A stretch of 6,088 nucleotides of DNA from WLJO01 sp032117595 (GTDB lineage Bacteria > Actinomycetota > Acidimicrobiia > Acidimicrobiales > Ilumatobacteraceae): contig JAULYZ010000105.1 of the NCBI GenBank assembly GCA_032117595.1, forward strand, positions 1 through 6,088, written 5' to 3'. The first letter of the stretch is position 1. Each line of letters begins with the position of its first letter. Below are positions 1 through 5,600 of this stretch, one piece after another. Made by a program: the position numbers and the translations under genes. A model generated the notes under the pieces. That model was not told the origin of the DNA. It saw only the letters and a program-made list of their open reading frames with translations, and did not search any database.

Positions 1-107
1 CGGTGGAGTTGGGTAAGCCGATCGCTATGGACGAGGGCCTGCGGTTCGCGATCCGTGAGGGTGGTCGTACCGTGGGCGCCGGCCGCGTCATCAAGATCCT
101 GAAGTAA
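1..107 (+). CDS. tuf: Elongation factor Tu, C-terminal end (partial)
   Basis: This is the last 34 codons plus TAA of EF-Tu, the GTPase that delivers aminoacyl-tRNA to the ribosomal A site. The first complete codon begins at base 3; the rest of the gene lies outside the window. The visible protein ends in REGGRTVGAGRVIKILK, the conserved C-terminal beta-barrel (domain 3) sequence of bacterial EF-Tu, preceded by a short MDEGLRFAIRE stretch that is also typical. The stop codon is only 12 bases before the rpsJ start, matching the usual fusA-tuf-rpsJ order at the str/S10 junction, so the two genes are probably co-transcribed. Domains 1 and 2 cannot be assessed here. Confidence 0.97.
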   Translation, partial: VELGKPIAMDEGLRFAIREGGRTVGAGRVIKILK

Positions 108-119
108 GGCGGCACTGCC

Positions 120-434
120 ATGGCACAAACCATTCGAATCCGCCTCAAGGCGTTCGACCACGAGATCATCGACAAGTCCACCCGGATGATCGTCGAGACC
201 GTCACGCGGACGAACGCAACCATCCGTGGGCCGATCCCGCTCCCGACCGAGAAGCACCGCTACACGGTGATTCGGTCGCCGCACAAGGACAAGGACAGTC
301 GCGAGCACTTCGAGATGCGGGTGCACAAGCGCCTCATCGACATCGTCGATCCCAACACCAAGACGATGGACAGCCTGCAGCGCATCGACCTGCCCGCAGG
401 CGTGGACATCGAGATCCGGATCCACGGCGCCTGA
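120..434 (+). CDS. rpsJ: 30S ribosomal protein S10 (NusE)
   Basis: S10 is a component of the 30S head and, as NusE, binds NusB in transcription antitermination. The 104-aa length fits the family (about 101-105). Residues 32-43 carry the S10 signature ending in the GPIPLPT block, followed by SPHKDKDSREHFEMR and a C-terminal LPAGVDIEIRI strand, all characteristic. The ATG at 120 is the natural family start; a weak purine-rich ribosome site (AAGG/GGCGG) overlaps the tuf stop at about 106-112. Upstream context is normal (tuf). Downstream context is not: the expected rplC does not follow but appears only at 4959, more than 4.5 kb later, after four unrelated genes. A hairpin 18 bases past the stop may end the transcript. 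Confidence 0.98.
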   Translation: MAQTIRIRLKAFDHEIIDKSTRMIVETVTRTNATIRGPIPLPTEKHRYTVIRSPHKDKDSREHFEMRVHKRLIDIVDPNTKTMDSLQRIDLPAGVDIEIRIHGA

Positions 435-452
435 CCGCTCTCCGCAACGCCC

Positions 453-480
453 CTCGGGGCCTCGATCGTTGTACCCCGAG
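453..480 (+). terminator. Hairpin after rpsJ, possible weak terminator
   Basis: CTCGGGG at 453-459 pairs perfectly with CCCCGAG at 474-480 around a 14-base loop, 18 bases after the rpsJ stop. No T-run follows, so it is not a canonical intrinsic terminator, although many actinobacterial terminators lack a U-tract. Its position, between the last ribosomal gene and an unrelated gene with its own promoter-like -10 box, supports a termination role. A competing shorter GCCC/GGGC stem overlaps its left arm. Confidence 0.4.
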
Positions 481-500
481 CGCGTGCTGCGTCGGGTCCC

Positions 501-506
501 TAGAGT
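501..506 (+). promoter_or_regulatory. -10 box TAGAGT for a leaderless hydrolase mRNA
   Basis: TAGAGT matches the actinobacterial -10 consensus TANNNT and ends six bases before the ATG at 513. That spacing would put the transcription start on, or within a base of, the A of the start codon, the usual geometry of leaderless genes in this phylum. No convincing -35 hexamer is seen 16-18 bases upstream, and no Shine-Dalgarno lies before the ATG, both consistent with leaderless expression. Confidence 0.55.
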
Positions 507-512
507 CCGGAC

Positions 513-1712
513 ATGCAGGAACTCGACGCTCACCTCGGGGGCTCCCGACCCTTCGGACTCGGATACTGGCCGCTCCCGGAGGACGACCCCGGGGTGGAGA
601 TCCCGAGGGAGTCAATTCGTCTGGTGACGCCCGACGGAGCGCTGGTGCGGGGCCTGCTCTGGACCCCGCCCGCAGGTCGGCGCTGGAAGACGGCGGTGAT
701 CCTCAGCCATCCGAGGGGTGATTTCAGCGTCCACTACGCCTGCCCACTGCTCGCTGCAGCGGGTTACGCCGTGCTGGGCTTTGCCACCCGATACGTGAAC
801 AACGACACCGACTGCCTCCACGAGAACTGCATCATCGATGTGCAGGCTGCGTGGGCGGAGATGCGGCGCCGCGGCGCTGAGTCGGTGGTGCTGCTCGGCA
901 ACTCCGGTGGCGGTTCGCTCATGGCGCTCGCCCAGGCCGAGCTCGGGATCGGTGATGGCTGGATCGGCATCGCAGCGCACCCCGGTGAGGGTGTGTTCAT
1001 GAATCAGGTGATCGATCCGTCGGTGGCCGATGAGAGCGATCTGTTCAGCCGTATTCCCGAGCTCGACATGTACAACCCGGACAACGGCTGGCGTCCGTGG
1101 CCAGAGCCCTGCAGCTACGACCGCGAGTGGCTCGCGCGCTATCGAACTGCGCAGATCGAGCGTGTTGCGCGTCTCGATGCAGTGGCAAAGCAATCGCTCG
1201 CTGACGCCTGGGATGCCGCTGCGCGCCTGAAGTCCGTCGATCGCACAGCCGATGCGGCGCGTTGGCGCGAACTGCGTGCGCGCACGGTGTTCTCGCGGTA
1301 CTTCGTGATCTACCGGACGCTGGCCGATCCGGCCTACCTCGACCTGTCGATCGACCCCGATGACCGGCCGATGGGCTCGCTCTTCGCGTTCCCCGACCCA
1401 CTCGATGCCAACTACGGCCGGGGTGGGCTGGCGCGCACGATGACGGCGCGGGGTTGGCTCTCGACGTGGTCGGGGCTCTCGAGCCATGCGCGCCTCGCCG
1501 ACACGATGCCGCGCGTGGCGGTACCTACCTTGCTGGTGCACCCCACGGCCGACACCGAGATCCGCGTCCGTCAGGCACTGGAGATTGTCGAGGCCTCGGG
1601 CGCCTCCGACACGACGTACGTGGAGATGCGAGGGGCGCCGCACTACCTCGAGGGTCATCGCCGAGAAGCGATGGACGCCGTGGTGTCCTGGTTGCAGCAG
1701 CGCTATCCCTGA
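513..1712 (+). CDS. Alpha/beta-fold hydrolase with long lid insertion
   Basis: This 399-aa protein is predicted to be a cytoplasmic serine hydrolase; the substrate is unknown. The motif HPRG at 66-69 sits where the oxyanion-hole loop after strand 3 is expected. The nucleophile elbow is GNSGG at 129-133 with Ser131. Asp347 in HPTADTE and His377 in GAPHYLEG are well placed as the acid and base of the triad. Between Ser131 and Asp347 lie about 210 residues, much more than in a minimal fold, including a charged helical stretch (about 204-260) that probably forms a lid. No signal peptide or membrane segment is seen. The HPGEG...IDPSV...LDMYNP pattern resembles, from memory, a group of uncharacterised actinobacterial and proteobacterial hydrolases. 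The ATG at 513 is chosen because a -10 box sits six bases upstream (leaderless). An esterase, lactonase or C-C hydrolase are all possible. Confidence 0.9.
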   Translation: MQELDAHLGGSRPFGLGYWPLPEDDPGVEIPRESIRLVTPDGALVRGLLWTPPAGRRWKTAVILSHPRGDFSVHYACPLLAAAGYAVLGFATRYVNNDTDCLHENCIIDVQAAWAEMRRRGAESVVLLGNSGGGSLMALAQAELGIGDGWIGIAAHPGEGVFMNQVIDPSVADESDLFSRIPELDMYNPDNGWRPWPEPCSYDREWLARYRTAQIERVARLDAVAKQSLADAWDAAARLKSVDRTADAARWRELRARTVFSRYFVIYRTLADPAYLDLSIDPDDRPMGSLFAFPDPLDANYGRGGLARTMTARGWLSTWSGLSSHARLADTMPRVAVPTLLVHPTADTEIRVRQALEIVEASGASDTTYVEMRGAPHYLEGHRREAMDAVVSWLQQRYP

Positions 1713-1719
1713 CGCCGAC

Positions 1720-1725
1720 TAGCGT
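1720..1725 (+). promoter_or_regulatory. -10-like TAGCGT before the DUF2510 gene
   Basis: TAGCGT fits TANNNT and lies in the short gap after the hydrolase stop, 13 bases before the ATG at 1739. A start about seven bases downstream of the hexamer would give a leader of only 6-7 bases. No good -35 is seen at 17 bases. The gene may be read from this site, by read-through from the hydrolase promoter, or both. Confidence 0.35.
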
Positions 1726-1738
1726 GACGACGAGTTCG

Positions 1739-2845
1739 ATGGACCCGTCATGGCAACCTGATCCGACCGGTCGACACCAGTACCGCTGGTGGGATGGCGC
1801 GGCGTGGACCGATGTCGTTGCCAATCACGGGATCGAGTCTCGCGATCCCTACTCGGCTCTCTCGGGTCAGTCGCCGACGACGGCGCCGGGTGGGCCACGT
1901 CGGATCGTGGTGTCCACGGATCCCGAGATCATGCGTCGGGCCCAGGTGGATCCAACACCAATGGCGGGCATCCCGAACCCCCTCGATCCCACGTCGCCCT
2001 CGCCCGTGCCCCCGACGCTGGGCGAAGACGGGTCGTCGACCGATTCCTCGACAGGACTCGTCTCGATCACCGGGACGTCCTCGGGTGCCCCGGCCACCGG
2101 TCCGCTGACCTCGGTCACCGCAGCGGGAACGAACCCGGTACGACCCGGTGACCCGAGCTCGTCGCTCTATGCGGCGCCACCTCCACCGAGCCGGCGGCAT
2201 CTCGGTCGCCTCGCCGCAGCGATCCTCGTGGGGCTCGGCCTCGTCGCAGGAGCGCTGTACCTGTTCGTGTTCCGCAATCTCGGCGGCAGCGAGGAGAACC
2301 CGACGGGGGTCTCCACCGGCTTCATCGCCGAGGGCGACGGCTACTACGTCCAGGACATTCGCTTGCTGCGCGGCGAGGTCATCCGGTTCCGTGTCGAGGG
2401 TCCCTCCAACCGCGATCTCATCACCTACCTGTTGATGCCCGACGAGATTGCGGGCCCCTATGCGAACCAGTTCGTGTCCGACGCAGGTGTCATCTCCGAC
2501 ATCACCGATCCGCTGGATGTGCTCGACTCGTACACCGATGCAAGCGAGCTCTTCGACGAGCAGAACGTGCGCGACGCGATGCGTGGGTATGTGCAGATCA
2601 AGCCGGTTGATCGGTGTTGCAGGGGAGTGCCCGACGCATCATCGTTCGTGGCGTTCACCGACGGCGTCTATCGAATAGCGGTGATCGAAGCAGACGCCCG
2701 TGAGTCGACTGTCCGACTCGTCCTCGAGTCGCTCGGACGCCTGCTCGTCACCACGTCGGACCTGCGCGACTCGTTCAACAGCGATTCGTTCTACAGCGAC
2801 CCGGTCTTCTTCCGCGAGACCGATCCGTACGACCCGCTCGGTTGA
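1739..2845 (+). CDS. DUF2510 single-pass membrane protein, function unknown
   Basis: This is a 368-aa protein. Residues 4-27 are a DUF2510 motif (W-PDPTGRHQYRWWDG-WTD), a short Trp-rich module common at the N-terminus of actinobacterial membrane proteins and of unknown function. Residues about 80-150 are a low-complexity Ser/Thr/Pro/Gly linker. A single hydrophobic helix lies at about 157-178, preceded by SRRHLGR, so by the positive-inside rule the N-terminus is cytoplasmic and the roughly 190-residue C-terminal domain is outside. That domain matches no family I recognise; it has an adjacent CC pair at 293-294 and an acidic, Phe/Tyr-rich tail. The ATG at 1739 is preferred because DUF2510 begins right there; a GTG at 1724 in frame would overlap the -10-like box. 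It follows the hydrolase by 26 bases and converges on the mannosyltransferase gene. Confidence 0.85.
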   Translation: MDPSWQPDPTGRHQYRWWDGAAWTDVVANHGIESRDPYSALSGQSPTTAPGGPRRIVVSTDPEIMRRAQVDPTPMAGIPNPLDPTSPSPVPPTLGEDGSSTDSSTGLVSITGTSSGAPATGPLTSVTAAGTNPVRPGDPSSSLYAAPPPPSRRHLGRLAAAILVGLGLVAGALYLFVFRNLGGSEENPTGVSTGFIAEGDGYYVQDIRLLRGEVIRFRVEGPSNRDLITYLLMPDEIAGPYANQFVSDAGVISDITDPLDVLDSYTDASELFDEQNVRDAMRGYVQIKPVDRCCRGVPDASSFVAFTDGVYRIAVIEADARESTVRLVLESLGRLLVTTSDLRDSFNSDSFYSDPVFFRETDPYDPLG

Positions 2846-2875
2846 TGCCGGTACTCCGCAGGCGGAGCGGCATCA
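2843..2875. terminator. Bidirectional hairpin between convergent genes
   Basis: The whole 27-base gap between the two convergent stop codons folds as one hairpin. TGCCG at 2846-2850 pairs with CGGCA at 2868-2872, and after a 3-base bulge CTCCG at 2854-2858 pairs with CGGAG at 2863-2867. The outer stem extends by three pairs because the TGA of the DUF2510 gene faces the TGA of the minus-strand gene. There is no T-run on either strand. The symmetry and position suggest a shared terminator for both transcripts. Confidence 0.6.
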
Positions 2876-4299
2876 GGGCTCGAACAGGCCCTGCAGGTAA
2901 CCGGACGAGGTCGGTTGAGCGGTCCACAACGGATAGAGCAGGGCGGCTCCGCCGATTGCCACGACGACGAGTGCAATGCCGATCACGGTCCTGCGCGTTC
3001 CGCGGAACGACAACCAGCATGACGCGATCGCAATGGCGATGACGGGTACGAGCGGTGCGGCGTAGAAGGAGTACCCGGGTCGGGCAGGAGCGATGGGAAT
3101 CACGTCGAAGCGGAGTCGCGCCACCCATGGCAACCACAGTGCCGCTGCCCACGCAGCCAACAGCGCGCGTCGCAGGTCGAGGTGCCAGAGCGCGCCGAGC
3201 AGTGTGACGACGAGCGCAAGGGTTCCCAGCGCCCAGACGAGCGGATTGCCGATGCTCACGATGCGGCGGGTCGAGTCGTCGGTGCCGCTCGTGCACACGG
3301 GGTCGGTCGACGGGCAGTTGGACGAGAGCAGTACGGCGGGCTCGGTCTGGAACACCCACGACACTGCGTTGTGCGCGTAGCGGTTCTGGGGTTCGAGATC
3401 CTGGTGGAAGTCGAGCACGTCGAGTTGATGACGCACGATGGCACCGATGCGTTCGCCGAGCCACGGATCACACTCTCCTGCGNNNNNNNNNNGGCTGATT
3501 CGTCGAAGTTCGCAAGTGTCGGTACGTAGGCCAGCGCATAACAGCCGAGGGGCAGGGCGACGAGCCAACCGGCGGTGCGGGTCAGGTCACGGCGCCGCTC
3601 CTGCACCGTGCCCGCCGACCGGTACGCGAGCGCGCCGACCACGGTGGCGCACACGAGCAGCACGGGCACGGCCGACCACTTGGTGGTGAGTGCTGCGCCG
3701 AGCACGACGCCGAGCACGATCGATCGTCGCCGTCGCAACGGCACGTCGAGTGGGCGGGCCACCAACTCGGCCACGATGGCGAGGGCCACGGCCAACAGGG
3801 CGGCGACGAAGCCGTCGAGGAGGGCCAGCCGTCCGGTGGTAAAGGCGATCCCGTCGGTGGCCACGAGCAGTCCGGCGACTCCGGCGGCGAGTCGGTTCCC
3901 GAGGAGTCGGTACGCTGCAACAACTGTTGCCATGACGACGACCACGCCGGCAAGCAGGGCCATGACCCGCCAGCCCCACGGGGTGAACCCGAGCATCCGG
4001 ATCCCGGCGGCGATGAGCCACTTGGCGCCCGGGGGGTGAACCGCCAGTCCCTGCTCCACGCCGTGGCGGCTCACTTCCCAGGCCTGGGTGGCGTAGTACA
4101 CCTCGTCGAACACCAGGATCCGGGGATGCCCGAGTCCCCAGATCCGACTGATCAGGGTGACGACCCCGAGTCCGCCGGCGATCCCCCACACGCTTCGGGG
4201 CAGGCGCCGGGCTGCCCGAGGTGGCTCGAGCGGCGGTCCGGGCCGTCCGGTGTCGTCGGTATCGACGCTGGTCACGGGACTGGTCACGGTGCCGGTCAC
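2873..4299 (-). CDS. PMT-family protein O-mannosyltransferase, interrupted by assembly gap
   Basis: This is a polytopic GT39-type enzyme, expected to move mannose from polyprenyl-phosphate-mannose to Ser/Thr of proteins being exported through Sec. 269 residues lie before the 10-N gap and 202 after it. Before the gap: a first helix at about 36-53, the catalytic Asp65-Glu66 pair in FDEVYYATQA, HPPGAK at 88-93, GRLALLDG at 156-163, TKWSA at 206-210 and about seven helices. After the gap: RHQLDVLDFH, a Cys-containing loop, IGNPLVW, RPGYSFYAAPLVP and about four helices. These blocks match the family order from N- to C-terminus. The two halves are in different frames only because the N-run length is arbitrary; the true gap must be 2 modulo 3 bases. 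The GTG at 4299 is chosen because it overlaps the upstream TGA as GTGA; in-frame GTGs at 4287 and 4275 are alternatives. A sugar other than mannose is possible. Confidence 0.87.
3483..3492. other. Assembly gap (10 N)
   Basis: Ten undetermined bases stand inside the mannosyltransferase gene. The flanking reading frames disagree, so 10 is a placeholder and not the real length. Because the plus-strand left side carries the C-terminal half and the right side the N-terminal half of one protein family in correct orientation, the join itself looks right. The combined 471 visible residues are slightly short of the usual roughly 500, so the missing part is probably small. Confidence 0.97.
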
Positions 4300-4303
4300 G
4301 GTG
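4268..4303 (-). repeat. Three 12-bp tandem units carrying GTGACC
   Basis: On the plus strand three consecutive 12-base units share the core GGTCACGG, at 4270-4277, 4282-4289 and 4294-4301. On the coding minus strand each unit contains GTGACC. Because the period is a multiple of three, each unit offers a GTG start in the mannosyltransferase frame (4299, 4287, 4275) and a TGA stop in the lipoprotein frame. The encoded start of the mannosyltransferase is therefore a small VTGT/VTSP/VTS repeat. Confidence 0.8.
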
Positions 4304-4631
4304 CGGGAAGCGTGGGGTCGGGTGGCTCGAGTTCCCGGCGGATCTCGGTGCACACGGTGCGGAAGGGGGTGACGGTGTTGAAGCCGACCCGCTCGTCGAG
4401 CAGTCGGCGGCGCTCGTCGAGGAACCGGGCCGGGGCCACCAGGGCTGGGTACGGGGCGGTGAACCCGGTGCGGGCGAGGGTGGAGGCGCAAGTCCGGGCC
4501 GTCGCCCGTGCCCACTCGGCGTCCCCGGCCGCTCCGCTGCAGCCCCACAGGGCGAACCCCGTCAGCATCAGGATGGCGGCCCAGCGGATTGGGCTGCCCG
4601 GCAGTACCGGACGGGGACAGGACCATCTCAC
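4296..4631 (-). CDS. Small putative lipoprotein, function unknown
   Basis: This 111-aa protein has an N-terminal segment that looks like a lipoprotein signal: an Arg-containing start, a hydrophobic stretch at about 17-30 (WAAILMLTGFALWG) and Cys31 in LWGC. Trp at -2 is unusual for a lipobox, so a simple signal peptide or membrane anchor is also possible. The mature part of about 80 residues has two cysteines (48 and 94), which could form a disulfide, and a charged helical LDERRRLLDER stretch. No family is recognised. The GTG at 4631 is chosen because it gives a sensible signal length; an ATG at 4745 would add 38 low-complexity residues and run through the rplC promoter, and the ATG at 4568 would leave too short a signal. 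It precedes and overlaps the mannosyltransferase by GTGA, so the two are probably translated together. Confidence 0.68.
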   Translation of the reverse strand: MRWSCPRPVLPGSPIRWAAILMLTGFALWGCSGAAGDAEWARATARTCASTLARTGFTAPYPALVAPARFLDERRRLLDERVGFNTVTPFRTVCTEIRRELEPPDPTLPAP

Positions 4632-4711
4632 CGTCGGCGACGGTACCCCGGCAGGTCTGGTGCCGCCGGTGCGGGTCGGTGCTGCCGGGAAAAAACCCGC
4701 CCGCCGTCTGC

Positions 4712-4740
4712 TTGGGGTTCGATTCGGGCCCCGATAGCAT
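4712..4740 (+). promoter_or_regulatory. Promoter for the rplC-rplD unit
   Basis: TTGGGG at 4712-4717 and TAGCAT at 4735-4740 are separated by exactly 17 bases, matching TTGNNN-N17-TANNNT of actinobacterial housekeeping promoters. Transcription would start near 4747 and leave a leader of about 210 bases before rplC. The spacer holds a short inverted repeat, TCGGG-C-CCCGA (4724-4734), which might be an operator or chance in GC-rich DNA. A promoter is needed here because the tuf-rpsJ unit is separated from rplC by two oppositely oriented genes. Confidence 0.55.
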
Positions 4741-4846
4741 CCCATCTCCGTGCACGAAGCCCCGATGGGCGACGTGTCACCGAAACAATCGACGTCCGTG
4801 TGCGCCCTCGGGTTTTCGGGGGGACCTCACGGCGACAACTGAACCC

Positions 4847-4895
4847 GGTGCTCCGCCCGGCTTGGTCGCAGTGTGACTCAGTCGAGCGGAGCATC
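4847..4895 (+). repeat. Long-stem hairpin in the rplC leader
   Basis: GGTGCTCCGC at 4847-4856 pairs with GCGGAGCATC at 4886-4895: ten pairs with one G-U. The 29-base interior can form a small GTC/GAC stem (4865-4867/4875-4877). It is the largest potential helix in the leader. Confidence 0.5.
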
Positions 4896-4910
4896 TGCGT
4901 GAAGGCACAA

Positions 4911-4934
4911 ACCTCACACCATCCGGTGTGGGGT
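4911..4934 (+). repeat. Ten-pair hairpin with ATCC loop just before the rplC ribosome site
   Basis: ACCTCACACC at 4911-4920 pairs with GGTGTGGGGT at 4925-4934 through ten pairs, one of them G-U, closed by the tetraloop ATCC. It ends ten bases before the AAGAGG ribosome site. It lacks a T-run, so a terminator is less likely than a stabilising element or a protein-binding site that controls initiation. Confidence 0.6.
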
Positions 4935-4958
4935 CCGTAGGAACAAGAGGCAGCCGCT

Positions 4959-5600
4959 ATGGCGACGAAGGCAATCGTCGGCGAAAAACTCGGCATGACA
5001 CAGGTCTGGGCGGATGACAACAAGGTCATCCCCGTGACGGTGTTGCGCGTCGAGACCGCCCGCGTCGTACAGATCAAGACCAGTGAGCGCGACGGGTACA
5101 CCGCGCTGCAGGTGACGTACGGCCAGAAGGATCCCAAGAAGCTCACCAAGCCCGAGGCCGGGCACTTCGCGAAGGCTGGCGTCGCCGCCGGTCGTCGGGT
5201 AGTCGAACTGCGGCTCGACTCCGTCGACGGGTTCGCCGTGGGACAAGAGCTCAAGGCCGACACGCTCGAGAAGGGCATGAAGGTCGACGTCGTGGCGGTC
5301 AGCCGTGGCAAGGGATTTGCCGGTGGCATGAAGCGTCACAACTTCGGTGGTCAGGGCGCGAGCCACGGTAACCACAAGCACCACCGCGCACCGGGTTCGA
5401 TCGGCTCGTGCTCGTTCCCCGGTCGTGTGTTCAAGGGACTCCGCATGGCCGGCCACATGGGCCATCAGCAGGTCACCACCCTCAACCTCGAGGTCGTCGA
5501 GGCCGATCCGGAGCGCAACATCGTGCTCGTGAAGGGTTCGGTCCCCGGCCCCAACGGCGGCGTCGTGATCGTGCGCAATGCAGTCAAGGGGAAGAAGTGA
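4959..5600 (+). CDS. rplC: 50S ribosomal protein L3
   Basis: L3 is an early-assembling 23S rRNA-binding protein whose loop reaches towards the peptidyl-transferase centre. The 213 residues agree with the bacterial family. The start IVGEKLGMTQVW, TKPEAGHFAKAG at 63-74, the signature around SRGKGFAGGMKRHNFGG (115-131), and HGNHKHHRAPGSIGS through PGRVFKGLRMAGHMG (about 136-168) are all diagnostic. At the place of the PrmB-methylated Gln150 of E. coli L3 stands Ser152, so that modification is not expected. The ATG at 4959 has AAGAGG eight bases upstream. Its stop overlaps the rplD start by one base (TGATG). It is the first gene of the resumed S10 cluster, probably driven by the promoter at 4712-4740. 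Confidence 0.98.
   Translation: MATKAIVGEKLGMTQVWADDNKVIPVTVLRVETARVVQIKTSERDGYTALQVTYGQKDPKKLTKPEAGHFAKAGVAAGRRVVELRLDSVDGFAVGQELKADTLEKGMKVDVVAVSRGKGFAGGMKRHNFGGQGASHGNHKHHRAPGSIGSCSFPGRVFKGLRMAGHMGHQQVTTLNLEVVEADPERNIVLVKGSVPGPNGGVVIVRNAVKGKK

Larger units (their letters stand above)
4748..4958 (+). promoter_or_regulatory. Structured 5' leader of rplC, candidate r-protein autoregulatory element
   Basis: This stretch has no confident gene. It can fold into several hairpins: CCCTCG (4805-4810) with CGGGGG (4817-4822), one G-U pair; a long stem at 4847-4895; and a stable stem at 4911-4934. Other inverted repeats are CCCATC/GATGGG (4741-4746/4764-4769) around the palindrome CGTGCACG (4749-4756). 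A strong ribosome site AAGAGG (4945-4950) stands eight bases before the rplC ATG. Many bacteria regulate the S10 operon through an L4-binding leader upstream of rpsJ; here the leader precedes rplC instead. It does not visibly match the E. coli leader, and a regulatory role is inference. A 30-codon ORF from GTG 4750 to TGA 4842 also lies within it. Confidence 0.42.

Noticed and set aside
612..1658. Long minus-strand ORF of 348 codons opposite the hydrolase
   Set aside because: Its Arg/His-rich translation has no family features and it lies wholly opposite a gene with a clear catalytic triad; it is a GC-bias shadow.
2873..4299. PMT as a frameshifted pseudogene
   Set aside because: The frame change coincides exactly with the N-run, whose length is a placeholder; both halves are otherwise intact.
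4684..4698. CGGG-AAAAAA-CCCG as a terminator
   Set aside because: The stem is only four pairs and the A/T run is in the loop, not after the stem; it is probably chance.
4711..4740. tRNA T-arm-like sequence GGGTTCGATTC
   Set aside because: The flanking bases do not form the 5-bp T stem, and no D arm, anticodon arm or acceptor pairing could be found on either strand.
3256..4755. Starting the PMT gene at the ATG at 4755, giving one very long ORF
   Set aside because: The extra N-terminus is Pro/Arg-rich and overlaps the lipoprotein gene in another frame; the GTGA overlap at 4299 gives a normal PMT N-terminus. The part of that ORF below 3483 is also out of frame with the true C-terminal half.
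4036..4940. Long plus-strand ORFs opposite the PMT and lipoprotein genes
   Set aside because: Low-complexity Gly/Arg/Ser translations, no domain, and the opposite strand carries conserved PMT motifs.
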